The position numbers and the translations under genes are program-made. A model generated the notes under the pieces. That model did not search any database and was not told the DNA's origin. It was given only the letters and a program-made list of their open reading frames with translations. A DNA stretch of 64,000 nucleotides from an uncultured Parabacteroides sp. (lineage in GTDB: Bacteria > Bacteroidota > Bacteroidia > Bacteroidales > Tannerellaceae). The stretch covers positions 32,340 to 96,339 of the forward strand of contig CALUZR010000005.1 in assembly GCA_944325335.1 (NCBI GenBank), written 5' to 3'. Of the stretch, positions 8,879 to 16,221 are shown in pieces (position 1 is the stretch's first letter; each line of letters opens with the position of its first letter).

Positions 8879-9735
8879 TGCACCTTTCCCACAAATGATA
8901 GCATCAACGATTCACCTGGAATATTTCCATAAATCGTGACGGTACGGTAGAAATCGCCCGGTTCTTCGGCTTTATAATAGACCGTTAATGTAGCCGTTTC
9001 GCCCGGAGCGATTTCTTCCCAATCTTGCTCGGTAGTCGTACATTCGCACGAGGTCGTAATGCCTTTGAGCTTGAATATCTCCGTACCGTTATTTCTTAGA
9101 ATCACTTGCTGTACCTTCGTTTCTTCTTTACCCACTATGCCCATATCGTATTCCTCTTGGTTGGTTGCCAGGATAGTTTCAGGCAATTCATTCACGGTTA
9201 TGCCCGCAATCTTTTGCAGGTATAAATCCCTCACTTTGAGGTTATGAATCGGATTGCCTATAACTACCACTTTGTTGTCTTTATCCAACAGGAATGTTTG
9301 GAACATCATTTCGCTGGGGAAATGGTTTAGAGAATTAAAACGATGTTGCGTATCAATACAAACTGGAAATGAGAAGCTATCACGTTGTAAATAATAACGT
9401 AATTCATCGTTATCTTTCGGCTGAAAGAAAAATAGAATAGGAACCGTTTTATTAGTAACAGAGTCTACTAATCTTATAAATTCCTTCCATTTAGGTAGCT
9501 GTAACTTACAACTGATACAGCCCATAGAATCCACATACGTTACAATTTTGTTTTTAGACTTAGGTAGATAATATTCTATAGTGTCGTTTACATATCGTGT
9601 AAATATTAAGTTCTCAGGAAATCTAATTTCTTTCCCTTGCCATTCTTGAACTAATCGTTCAATATGGGTTCCCATATCTTCTTGACATGAAATGAAAAGA
9701 TTTAATATACACAATAGAAAAGCTATATTTTTCAT
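8875..9735 (-). CDS. Lipoprotein, thioredoxin-like domain plus DUF1573
   Basis: A 286-residue predicted lipoprotein (lipobox Cys17). Residues about 60-175 resemble a thioredoxin-like fold with a CxxC at C73-C76 (GCISC) and the strand VPILFFFQPKDND. Residues about 195-286 match DUF1573, an Ig-like sandwich with the common pattern VILRNNGTEIFKLKGITTSCECTTTE. It lies 4 bases downstream of a propeller lipoprotein and overlaps the transglutaminase-like gene. Because the first gene of the operon encodes a peptide with four cysteines, disulfide handling of that peptide is a reasonable guess, but it is inference. Confidence 0.75.
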   Translation of the reverse strand: MKNIAFLLCILNLFISCQEDMGTHIERLVQEWQGKEIRFPENLIFTRYVNDTIEYYLPKSKNKIVTYVDSMGCISCKLQLPKWKEFIRLVDSVTNKTVPILFFFQPKDNDELRYYLQRDSFSFPVCIDTQHRFNSLNHFPSEMMFQTFLLDKDNKVVVIGNPIHNLKVRDLYLQKIAGITVNELPETILATNQEEYDMGIVGKEETKVQQVILRNNGTEIFKLKGITTSCECTTTEQDWEEIAPGETATLTVYYKAEEPGDFYRTVTIYGNIPGESLMLSFVGKVQ

Positions 9736-9739
9736 TGTA

Positions 9740-10843
9740 TTACTTTATTTTATAACGAATAAACTCTATATCATCAGCGGAAGATACACGAGAAACCGTA
9801 TACAAGTATTCTCCTTTGCTATCTATTGATAGGGCATATAAATGTTGATCAGCTTGATAGCAAATTTTAGGATTCCCTTCTTTATCAAAACGGTATATCT
9901 CTACCGGTTGTAAATGCTCTGGATCAAATTCTTTATTATCTAAATGTTCGTATATTAGGTAAACAGCATCATCTGTTAGCGTCCATGAAGAATATGCCAA
10001 ATAAGAAGTTTGATTTTGAAATGTAATGAAAGGCATTGGTATATTAGATTGATGCTCTTCGTATTTTAATGGATAATTATCTGGACCAATAATTGTTTTT
10101 ATAACGTTTAAAGAATCATCAAAGATAGTAATTTTATCTTTATGTAGTTCAGCCATCCAAATGCGATTATTTGTAACTCTAAATAGATTACCACCATTTA
10201 CATCTGCTACAAAGTATTTATATTTATCCATAAAAGACATTTTGTTTTGATTTTCCAATGAAGTATTTTGCATTGTATATATAGAGACTGCTGCTACATT
10301 ATTATTATAAGCAGAATCATCTAAATGCCACATATGATAACCTATATATTCAGTATTATTCAATGGACAAATATCCGTTTGCATATGAATGTCTTCACTA
10401 TATTGAAATTGATTTATAATGGTCAATTTACTATTTTTTAAAGTTTGCTCTATATCTACTGTGTAAAATTTGAATTGTTGAGCATCCTTTATGTAAAAAA
10501 TAGGAGATTGTGAAGATGGTACAATACATTGACAACTTCCAAACTCACCTGGACCATTACCTCGTACAGCTAATCCCAGTATTCGTTTTCGCGTATCCAA
10601 TGAAAATATTTCAATCATATAGTCACTATTCGGATTATTCTGTACTAATAGCAATGAATCATGGATGAGCCAATAAGCGACAGGATCATTGAAGGTATCA
10701 TCCAATTCCACTTTTTCTGGATTCAATAGAGATTGAACCTTTATATTTTCACGTGTAAAATAAACATCTCCTTGTTCTCTTTCTTGATTATTACAAGATA
10801 AGAGAAGCATAATCATACCGAATAAATAAATAACTCTTTTCAT
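9740..10843 (-). CDS. Six-bladed beta-propeller lipoprotein (BF3164-like)
   Basis: A 367-residue predicted lipoprotein (lipobox Cys17). It has the repeating strand pattern of a TolB-like/6-bladed propeller and carries the signature RGNGPGEF, seen in variant form in all four propeller lipoproteins of this region. Such proteins are common in Bacteroidales next to NVEALA peptides; their function is not established. The gene is AT-rich compared with its downstream partners, as is the gene before it, hinting that this part of the operon has a separate history. Spacing: 6 bases to the upstream propeller gene and 4 bases to the DUF1573 gene. Confidence 0.72.
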   Translation of the reverse strand: MKRVIYLFGMIMLLLSCNNQEREQGDVYFTRENIKVQSLLNPEKVELDDTFNDPVAYWLIHDSLLLVQNNPNSDYMIEIFSLDTRKRILGLAVRGNGPGEFGSCQCIVPSSQSPIFYIKDAQQFKFYTVDIEQTLKNSKLTIINQFQYSEDIHMQTDICPLNNTEYIGYHMWHLDDSAYNNNVAAVSIYTMQNTSLENQNKMSFMDKYKYFVADVNGGNLFRVTNNRIWMAELHKDKITIFDDSLNVIKTIIGPDNYPLKYEEHQSNIPMPFITFQNQTSYLAYSSWTLTDDAVYLIYEHLDNKEFDPEHLQPVEIYRFDKEGNPKICYQADQHLYALSIDSKGEYLYTVSRVSSADDIEFIRYKIK

Positions 10844-10849
10844 ATAAAT

Positions 10850-11887
10850 CTATTTTTTAATTGAACTTCTAATATTCATCTTTGCAATAGTAGGCTCAGG
10901 GGCCTCAACTATACAATAAATAACGTTATCCCATTCATCTACACAAAAGCAATCAATCGTATAGTCTGGGATAATCTTTTTGATGGGTTCTCCCTTCCAA
11001 TTAAATATCCATATTTCATTTTTCTTTGTTTCTGATTCTTTTGTTTGCATGGTGTTAGGATTATATAGTAAATATATGTATTTACTTGTAGCATCTACTC
11101 TGACTACACCTCGTTCTGTATTTTTGTCTCGTTGAGCAGAAGCCCAATCATCACCATATTGATACTTGTATTTATAAGGAGATAAAAGAATTCTTTTTTT
11201 CAATATAGGTGTATTTATTGTATCCTTTAAAATATCTAAAACATGTGATGTTACACTGAGTATATAGTTATTCTCTTTATTGTAAGCGAATTGAGATTGG
11301 TGAAACATGAATCGAGGAAAGTTATCAATACTTTCTTCTCCTGGTAAAAAAGAAGGATAATCACCGCAATAATTTGTAATATTACCAATACTATCTAATA
11401 TAGCATATCTTCCATCTTTAAATCTGCCTGACGCAATGTATCTACAATTAGTTATTGGAAGTAACATATCTATATCAGTCGAAATAGATTTTCTTTCTTG
11501 TATTCTTTGGAAAAGAGCATTAGACGTATTAAACTCAAATAGATTCCAATTGTAATGCCAACGATTGTAGATGTTGACAATATTTTCATCAAGTAATAAA
11601 ATTTGTATAGGTGGCTGATATTCTTCTGGTCCTATTCCAATCGGCATCTCTCGTTTAATCATTTTATTCCTTTCTATATTATAAATCCATAACATGCTGT
11701 CACCTCTAAAGTCACTTATCAGCAAGTAAGGATTAATAAGTTTCATTTCCAATGGAGTACCTATTAATGATGAATCTTGAGATAAGATACATTTGATATG
11801 TTCTATTTTGTCAAACTTAATCTCTTTATTGAATGAACAACTTGTTAAAAATATACAGAAAAGGTAAAATACATAATACACTTTCAT
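10850..11887 (-). CDS. Six-bladed beta-propeller lipoprotein (BF3164-like)
   Basis: A 345-residue predicted lipoprotein (lipobox Cys17) paralogous to the gene at 9740. The propeller signature appears as GIGPEEYQPP. Base composition is clearly AT-rich. It is the first gene after the NVEALA peptide; the 77-base gap between them holds a strong hairpin (11912-11958), so expression may be lower than that of the peptide gene. Likely periplasmic or surface-exposed; a role as receptor or immunity partner for the peptide is conjecture. Confidence 0.7.
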   Translation of the reverse strand: MKVYYVFYLFCIFLTSCSFNKEIKFDKIEHIKCILSQDSSLIGTPLEMKLINPYLLISDFRGDSMLWIYNIERNKMIKREMPIGIGPEEYQPPIQILLLDENIVNIYNRWHYNWNLFEFNTSNALFQRIQERKSISTDIDMLLPITNCRYIASGRFKDGRYAILDSIGNITNYCGDYPSFLPGEESIDNFPRFMFHQSQFAYNKENNYILSVTSHVLDILKDTINTPILKKRILLSPYKYKYQYGDDWASAQRDKNTERGVVRVDATSKYIYLLYNPNTMQTKESETKKNEIWIFNWKGEPIKKIIPDYTIDCFCVDEWDNVIYCIVEAPEPTIAKMNIRSSIKK

Positions 11888-11911
11888 ATTTCAATTCTCC
11901 ATTTTTACTAA

Positions 11912-11958
11912 GTAAGAACCAAAGGTCTTAAGAACATAAAGACCTTTGGTTTCCTTAC
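11912..11958 (-). terminator. Hairpin between NVEALA peptide gene and lipoprotein genes
   Basis: A perfect 12-bp inverted repeat, ACCAAAGGTCTT (11918-11929) and AAGACCTTTGGT (11939-11950), is framed by GTAAG (11912) and CTTAC (11954). No strong U-run follows on the minus strand, so it may attenuate transcription or protect the 3' end of a short peptide mRNA rather than stop all read-through. Confidence 0.65.
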
Positions 11959-11964
11959 AATATA

Positions 11965-12213
11965 TTAGTTTTCACCATAAACATGCGTATGAGCCCAACA
12001 GCAAATTATATGTCCTCCAGGACAATGCTGATTTGCTCCACCAGCTCCCGTCCCCCAACATGTTCCCCCACCGATGTTTTCTCCACGAGCTAACGCTTCT
12101 ACATTCTCTAATGCGAGGTCAGATAATTCAACACTCTGTTGACTCTGCTGGTAATTCCAACCAGCAATAGCCGCTGTTGCTACAACAGCAACTGCTAATA
12201 TGATCTTTTTCAT
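11965..12213 (-). CDS. NVEALA family small secreted peptide
   Basis: An 82-residue protein. Residues 4-18 form a hydrophobic export signal ending in an AIAG-type site, followed by the family motif LSDLALENVEALA at residues 30-42, which defines the NVEALA family of Bacteroidetes. The C-terminal half (residues 43-82) is rich in Gly, His and Cys, with four cysteines (C52, C64, and a CC pair near residue 71). The gene heads the minus-strand operon with propeller lipoproteins, the thioredoxin-like protein and signal peptidase I. The family has no established function; export followed by maturation is inferred. A divergent structured RNA element lies 130 bases upstream. Confidence 0.82.
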   Translation of the reverse strand: MKKIILAVAVVATAAIAGWNYQQSQQSVELSDLALENVEALARGENIGGGTCWGTGAGGANQHCPGGHIICCWAHTHVYGEN

Positions 12214-12355
12214 ATTCTTTTCTTTTTAATTTGTTGTTTATACGTCTTTTATGAGTCCTTTTCCCAACCAACCTCCCTATCGGTAAGATTGCGGGCACGG
12301 CGAATATGACCCTTATGCCGTTCCGTTTTAAAAATATTTCGTACCTTTGAGGCGC

Positions 12356-12459
12356 TGTTACCTCCTTTCCGTATTAAGTTCAACAATATGGAGGAGGAGT
12401 CCGGGGAGTTGCCAGCTTATCAGGATTGCGAGTCTCATCGAAGCTGCAACTCCCTTTTT
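12356..12459 (+). ncRNA. Candidate structured RNA, copy 1
   Basis: A TACCTTTG -7 box at 12342-12349 is followed by a first hairpin (CCTCC near 12361, GGAGG near 12390, loop containing GTTCAACAAT) and a second long hairpin: GGGAGTTG (12404-12411) and AGCT pair with AGCT and CAACTCCC (12447-12454), directly followed by TTTTT (12455-12459), the form of an intrinsic terminator. A second copy at 17900 keeps the stems while the arms and loops differ, including a first stem that changes on both sides. No open reading frame is associated. It is divergent from the NVEALA gene. Ends are estimates. Confidence 0.68.
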
Positions 12460-12484
12460 CCAACCTCTTCCTTTAGACGTTTCC

Positions 12485-12612
12485 GCTGGACACCCCAGCA
12501 AGCATTAGCTGGACACCCCAGCTAACGTTAGCGTGGCATCTTAGCTAATGTTAGCGTGCCACCCCAGCAAGTGTTAGCGGAGTACCTAAGCTAACACTTG
12601 CGGGGCAGTACA
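12485..12612. repeat. 23-bp phased dyad array (five units plus a partial)
   Basis: Units begin at 12485, 12508, 12531, 12554, 12577 and 12600, exactly 23 bp apart. Each contains a CCAGC- or TAGCT-type half and a TTAGC junction; examples are GCTGG-ACACC-CCAGC and GCTAACGTTAGC. The array starts 3 bases after the stop codon of the DUF4469 gene (stop at 12616). With the RNA element it fills the 402-base gap 12214-12615. Similar phasing with other words is seen at 53152, 53273 and 57917. Confidence 0.85.
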
Positions 12613-12615
12613 GCA

Positions 12616-13362
12616 TCAAATCAGCGTGACGTTATACGTCAACACACGCGGTTCCTTCAAGGTCGTCTTGCCTGTCGAGTTCGTAAAATACGTCTCGATT
12701 TCAAGCCGATACTTGCCTTCAGCGAGGTCTTGCGGTACGTTGAAGACGACGCGGGAAGGTTCGTTGTAGAGGACGTCGGTGATTTCCGTAGCAACCTCCA
12801 GTTCGCTGACGAACCGGATTTTGTGCAACGTCACGCCGTCCTGCTGCACGCACTTGATTTTCCGTCCAGAAGTCTCGACAGCATGGCCGCGAACCAGCGT
12901 GCTATCCGTCTTACCCGACTGCAAATCTTTGACTTGCGTAATGACCGCACCGCCCAGTTCCTGTTTCTCGACAATCTCGAACTTCACCTCGCCCAACGCC
13001 TCGCGCAAAAGTGCCGTCCCGCTCACATTGATAGAGAGTTGGACGCCCTCGCGCGGTTCGCCTTTCGAGTCGAAAACGCCCGAAATGGAGGGTTTGTAAA
13101 TGAAGTACTCGCCGGTGAACATGTTGCCGTTCAGCAACATCTCGACGATTTTCTGCTCTGCCAGTTTCTCGATGTGCTCGACCGTTTCCGGGCGGTACTC
13201 CGTGCGTTCGATACTGATCTCGTTCGCCACGTCCGCAAACGTCTTCGTACTTCGATACTTCTTGATCGACACCATGTAATCCTCTTTGTCATCCACGGTG
13301 ATCGTGTTTTCACGCAGCACGACCGGCCACATGAAATCACGGCCTTTTACTATCAAAGCCAT
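12616..13362 (-). CDS. HU/IHF-like DNA-binding domain plus DUF4469 protein
   Basis: A 248-residue protein. Residues 1 to about 120 resemble the Bacteroides HU/IHF-type DNA-binding domain (DYMVSIKKYRSTKTFADVANEIS), and residues about 125-248 look like the Ig-like DUF4469 domain (VRGHAVETSGRKI, NEPSRVVFNVPQDLAEGKYRLEI). Members are common in Bacteroidales; their role is not known, but nucleoid association is suspected from the fold. It is 29 bases downstream of the 110-residue gene and may be co-transcribed with it and with the second NVEALA peptide. A 23-bp dyad array begins immediately after its stop. Confidence 0.72.
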   Translation of the reverse strand: MALIVKGRDFMWPVVLRENTITVDDKEDYMVSIKKYRSTKTFADVANEISIERTEYRPETVEHIEKLAEQKIVEMLLNGNMFTGEYFIYKPSISGVFDSKGEPREGVQLSINVSGTALLREALGEVKFEIVEKQELGGAVITQVKDLQSGKTDSTLVRGHAVETSGRKIKCVQQDGVTLHKIRFVSELEVATEITDVLYNEPSRVVFNVPQDLAEGKYRLEIETYFTNSTGKTTLKEPRVLTYNVTLI

Positions 13363-13391
13363 ACGAATTTGATTTTTAAAGAATTAATTGT

Positions 13392-13724
13392 TTATATAGA
13401 TTTCAAATAATTTTCCACCTCTGGCCACGAAGCGACCGGAACCGACAGGTGTTCTTTCACCCTGGCCCGTGCTCGCTTGATGCTATCGCGTTTAATTGGA
13501 ATCATGTGTTTGATGTGTCTCACATGGAAATCGAACCGGCTCAGGCAGCAATAACGGATGTCCCACTTCGTTAGCTGGGGATTCGCGCCGCACAGCCGCC
13601 GCACGAATCCGCTGAAAGTCTCGTTGGCCAACGCCACCAGCACCTCCCAATCCGCCTCGTCCATATAAAACGGGGAGGACTGGAGGGTGCGGAGCAGGTC
13701 CGAATCGATGCGTGTCGCTTCCAT
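13392..13724 (-). CDS. Small protein resembling the C-terminal DNA-binding domain of TPR regulators
   Basis: A 110-residue protein without signal peptide. The pattern DEADWEVLVALANETFSGFVRRLCGANPQLTKWDIRYCCL followed by KRDSIKRARARVKEHL resembles the helix-turn-helix tail of Bacteroidetes membrane TPR regulators, in which a Trp, an F-x-x-x-L block, a D-x-R-x-C block and a basic arginine-rich helix recur. Here the TPR and membrane parts are absent, so it is either a stand-alone regulator or a remnant. It lies 30 bases after the second NVEALA gene. Assignment is by pattern only. Confidence 0.45.
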   Translation of the reverse strand: MEATRIDSDLLRTLQSSPFYMDEADWEVLVALANETFSGFVRRLCGANPQLTKWDIRYCCLSRFDFHVRHIKHMIPIKRDSIKRARARVKEHLSVPVASWPEVENYLKSI

Positions 13725-13754
13725 GGCTTGTGGGGATTATATAATAAGGTATTA

Positions 13755-13988
13755 CTAATCGAGGCTGAAACCGGTAAATCTCATTTCGACTCGACGACCT
13801 AAGCATTCAATATTACCATAGCCATAACAACGCACGTTTCCACCTTCGTCACGGGCTAAGGCATTGATGTTCTCCAATGCCAAATCAGAGAGTGGCTGCT
13901 TGTCCGTCGCATTGTGAACTTGGTAGAAACCTACCATACCCATGGCGCAAATGACCATTACAACTAAAATTTTACCTTTTTGTTTCAT
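13755..13988 (-). CDS. NVEALA-like small secreted peptide, second copy
   Basis: A 77-residue protein with a hydrophobic export signal (residues 7-21) and the motif LSDLALENINALA, a variant of NVEALA, at residues 33-45. The mature part is short, with two cysteines and several Gly and Tyr residues (RCYGYGNIECLGRR). It is the first gene of a possible minus-strand unit with the 110-residue regulator-like gene and the DUF4469 gene, and it is divergent from the membrane regulator at 14245. Function unknown. Confidence 0.75.
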   Translation of the reverse strand: MKQKGKILVVMVICAMGMVGFYQVHNATDKQPLSDLALENINALARDEGGNVRCYGYGNIECLGRRVEMRFTGFSLD

Positions 13989-14028
13989 ATTTCTATCTAT
14001 ATTATCTGTTCATATTTTTTGTTTTTCT

Positions 14029-14244
14029 TATCTTTGCCCCGAAAAATTCCTTGTGCATTTGGAATGCTTTTACGGGATTTTTCGAAAGACGATTCGAAGG
14101 TATTGCTTTTGAAAAATGCCACCAAATAAAAACGGGGAATTTTTTCTGAAGAGACTGAAGGATGCTTGCAGAAGCACTTCCTTTTCAGTTCAGAGTATTA
14201 ATTTTCAAATAATTACAGAACAACAAAAAATTTAAAGTCGAACG
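14029..14244 (+). promoter_or_regulatory. Promoter and long 5' leader of membrane regulator 1
   Basis: TATCTTTG at 14029-14036 is a -7 box on the plus strand; the start codon is more than 200 bases downstream. The leader holds GCATT-TGG-AATGC (14056-14068), a TTCGAA repeat pair (14081-14098) and GAAGGATGCTT/AAGCACTTC (14158-14180). A block around CCAAATAAAAACGGGGAA (14122-14139) is nearly the same as in the leader of regulator 2, at about the same place. Post-initiation control is possible. Confidence 0.5.
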
Positions 14245-15231
14245 ATGAATAAAGAGATAGGGAAATTAAATGATAGATTCAAAAAAACGATTGGATGGGT
14301 TGCCCTATTTATCATATCGCTGGTTTTGCTGCTGGCTGGACCGGTAAGCCATGCTTGGCACGCTCAAGAAAAGGATCGGATTAGAGATGGGATAGAGGCA
14401 GCCTTGGATACGGCAATCGTAAAAGAAAAAATGTTGCATCAAAAATGGGTGTCTATGGAATATGATGCGGATCAATCTCCGGACAAAGGTGTAATTTCTT
14501 TGGATGAAAAGATGAATTATATGGATCAAGTATACTTGAGCCAACGGGATCCGAACCGGCATTGTCTGGATAGCCTTTATGATGCGGAATTGAAGCAAAG
14601 AGGGTTAACTTGCGTAAGCGCCATTCGTTATAACTTGGGGGATTCCCTAAAAGGCGCAAGCTGTTCTCCCAACGAGTTAAAAACGATGGAACTTGTAAAA
14701 CAATATTCCTTTCGGGTTTCGACAGAAAAACCGCCTTTCGTGTTGCAAGCATACGTACAAACGCCTAATCTAAACGCTGGCGGATGGCATCCCTATTTCT
14801 TTTTCAGCTTAGGTGCATTCGGAATGCTCTTTTCTTTATATCTATTTTTGAAGGAAAGGAAAAGGTTGCTGGCCATTGTTTCCACCAACCAAGATACTAC
14901 AAATTCGTGGACGCGCCCATCCCCTTCCATTTGGTATGACGAGCAATTTGCGACTATAAAGAATCTGAAATCGGGAAAGGAAAAGACCCTACATGGTTTA
15001 TGTAAAACATTATGCATTGCATTTTTGAAGAATGAGCATCATATTGTAACGTATGAAGAGATAGCGGAGATACAAGGATATTCGACTAAGGCTCTATCTG
15101 AAAAAGACTTGAACCGGGTACACAAGGCTATTAAGCCATTAAAAGAACAGTTATCTTCTCTTGATATTGAAATTCGGAATATTCAAAAGACAGGCTACCG
15201 CATGATATTCCCAGACGAGAAGGAGGAATAA
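14245..15231 (+). CDS. Membrane-anchored winged-helix regulator, paralog 1
   Basis: A 328-residue protein with two membrane segments (about residues 15-34 and 184-203) that bracket a periplasmic domain of about 145 residues. The cytoplasmic end (residues 228-325) resembles an OmpR-type winged helix: HKAIKPLKEQLSSLDIEIRNIQKTGYRMIF mirrors the recognition helix and wing ending in GYR. Shared motifs with the paralog at 18344 are SHAWH near TM1, ISLDEKM-Y-x2-Q-x-YLS, DP-x-RH-x-LDS-x-Y-x-AEL, ASCS and PPFVLQAYV. It is thus a one-component sensor, topologically unlike ToxR (two TM, C-terminal DNA-binding). Position beside NVEALA genes suggests that it senses envelope state or a peptide; that is inference. 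Confidence 0.68.
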   Translation: MNKEIGKLNDRFKKTIGWVALFIISLVLLLAGPVSHAWHAQEKDRIRDGIEAALDTAIVKEKMLHQKWVSMEYDADQSPDKGVISLDEKMNYMDQVYLSQRDPNRHCLDSLYDAELKQRGLTCVSAIRYNLGDSLKGASCSPNELKTMELVKQYSFRVSTEKPPFVLQAYVQTPNLNAGGWHPYFFFSLGAFGMLFSLYLFLKERKRLLAIVSTNQDTTNSWTRPSPSIWYDEQFATIKNLKSGKEKTLHGLCKTLCIAFLKNEHHIVTYEEIAEIQGYSTKALSEKDLNRVHKAIKPLKEQLSSLDIEIRNIQKTGYRMIFPDEKEE

Positions 15232-15264
15232 TCCGGTTCGCAGCATCCGCTTCACCCTGCGTTT

Positions 15265-15303
15265 ATGAACTATTCTTCCGAATAAATCGGATTTGCAGTT
15301 CAT
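15265..15303 (+). terminator. Hairpin after membrane regulator 1
   Basis: Nested stems ATGAACT (15265) / AGTTCAT (15297) and TCCGA (15277) / TCGGA (15287) lie 34 bases after the regulator stop and before the promoter of the next gene. Confidence 0.55.
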
Positions 15304-15335
15304 ATTTGAATGCCCCAATTTCTCGTCGCAGGGAT

Positions 15336-15366
15336 TTTGTGGATTAAAAAGATAATCCTAATTTTG
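15336..15366 (+). promoter_or_regulatory. Complete Bacteroidetes promoter of the DUF6941 cassette
   Basis: TTTG at 15336-15339, a 19-base spacer, then TAATTTTG at 15359-15366. Both boxes and the spacing fit the consensus. The three-gene cassette follows. Confidence 0.75.
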
Positions 15367-15407
15367 TTCCGTTAATTGAAATGAATATTCAAATTGGAGG
15401 TAGAAAT

Positions 15408-15797
15408 ATGAAAATAGAATTGTTCACATTATGTGATTATGTATCGAACAATAACGGAAAACTGACGATTGTCAACACATTTGACGCGCTAACAGCAAGC
15501 AAGTTTCCCTGGCGCGCTTATTTTGGCGTAGCTATAAAAATAGATTTAGCAGGAGCTAAAGCAGAAAATAGCCAATTTGCTATGCATATCCACAAAGAAG
15601 GAGACGAACAAACACGTCTATTCAATGTCAATACAACTATAAAGCCTCAAGAGATGGACAAACTCGTTTTTGCTGGTAATATCAAAGGCTTGATATTTGC
15701 AGAACCAGGTGTATACCATTACGTTATATCCATCGACGACGACATTCTTTTAGATTATTTATTTACTGTTAATTCTCAAACACATGAAACTAAATAA
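15408..15797 (+). CDS. DUF6941 family protein
   Basis: 129 residues from the chosen start; an in-frame ATG at 15381 would add nine residues. The later ATG is preferred because GGAGG sits 8 bases before it, and the family usually begins with a short M-x-I-x-LFTLCDY stretch. The pattern LCDYVSNNNGKLTIVNTFDAL and the Ig-like strand ending YHYVISIDDDILLDYLF fit DUF6941. Cytoplasmic, function unknown. It overlaps the next gene by 14 bases and begins a three-gene unit with its own promoter. Confidence 0.65.
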   Translation: MKIELFTLCDYVSNNNGKLTIVNTFDALTASKFPWRAYFGVAIKIDLAGAKAENSQFAMHIHKEGDEQTRLFNVNTTIKPQEMDKLVFAGNIKGLIFAEPGVYHYVISIDDDILLDYLFTVNSQTHETK

Positions 15798-16221
15798 CCA
15801 TACAGCAGACCATAACGAAGATGTGGTGGTCATTACGCCCCAAGAATTATTCCCTAACCGTGAATTCAAAAACGGGAACGAAGCCTTCTTTCATTTCCAA
15901 TCGAGCGCAACGGCTGAAAAAAGCGGACATTCGCACCCATTGGATACGCGGCTGGCAGACAATCGTGTCTCATTTGAGCAAAATTTAAAATATTGGAACC
16001 ACCAAACGGCACCATTGTCGGTTAACAATTTCGATAATACTTATTTTGAAGGCATTGTGGCCATGGGCACAGAAGCTGTGCCTTATATCATAGAAGAAAT
16101 GAAGAAAGGACCTACCCCTTTGGTACATGCGTTGGATTTGATATTCCCCGGCGTGGTGGAATATGATGGATATGTTTCATTAAAAGATGCTTGCGACACA
16201 TGGCTTTCAATACTTCAATAA
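15784..16221 (+). CDS. Hypothetical protein with a HEAT-like C-terminal half
   Basis: 145 residues, no signal peptide or membrane segment. The C-terminal part (FEGIVAMGTEAVPYIIEEMKKGPTPLVHALDLIF) resembles a HEAT-type helix pair that is often found next to DUF7689 proteins in bacteria (from memory of similar neighbourhoods). It overlaps both neighbours (14 bases upstream, 22 bases downstream), so the three genes form a translationally coupled unit. Function unknown. Confidence 0.55.
   Translation: MKLNNHTADHNEDVVVITPQELFPNREFKNGNEAFFHFQSSATAEKSGHSHPLDTRLADNRVSFEQNLKYWNHQTAPLSVNNFDNTYFEGIVAMGTEAVPYIIEEMKKGPTPLVHALDLIFPGVVEYDGYVSLKDACDTWLSILQ

Noticed and set aside
12485..12612. CRISPR array
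   Set aside because: Units are 23 bp with no unique spacers, no cas genes are near, and the internal dyads overlap the junctions. The same holds for the arrays at 33768, 43906, 53152, 57917 and 63776.
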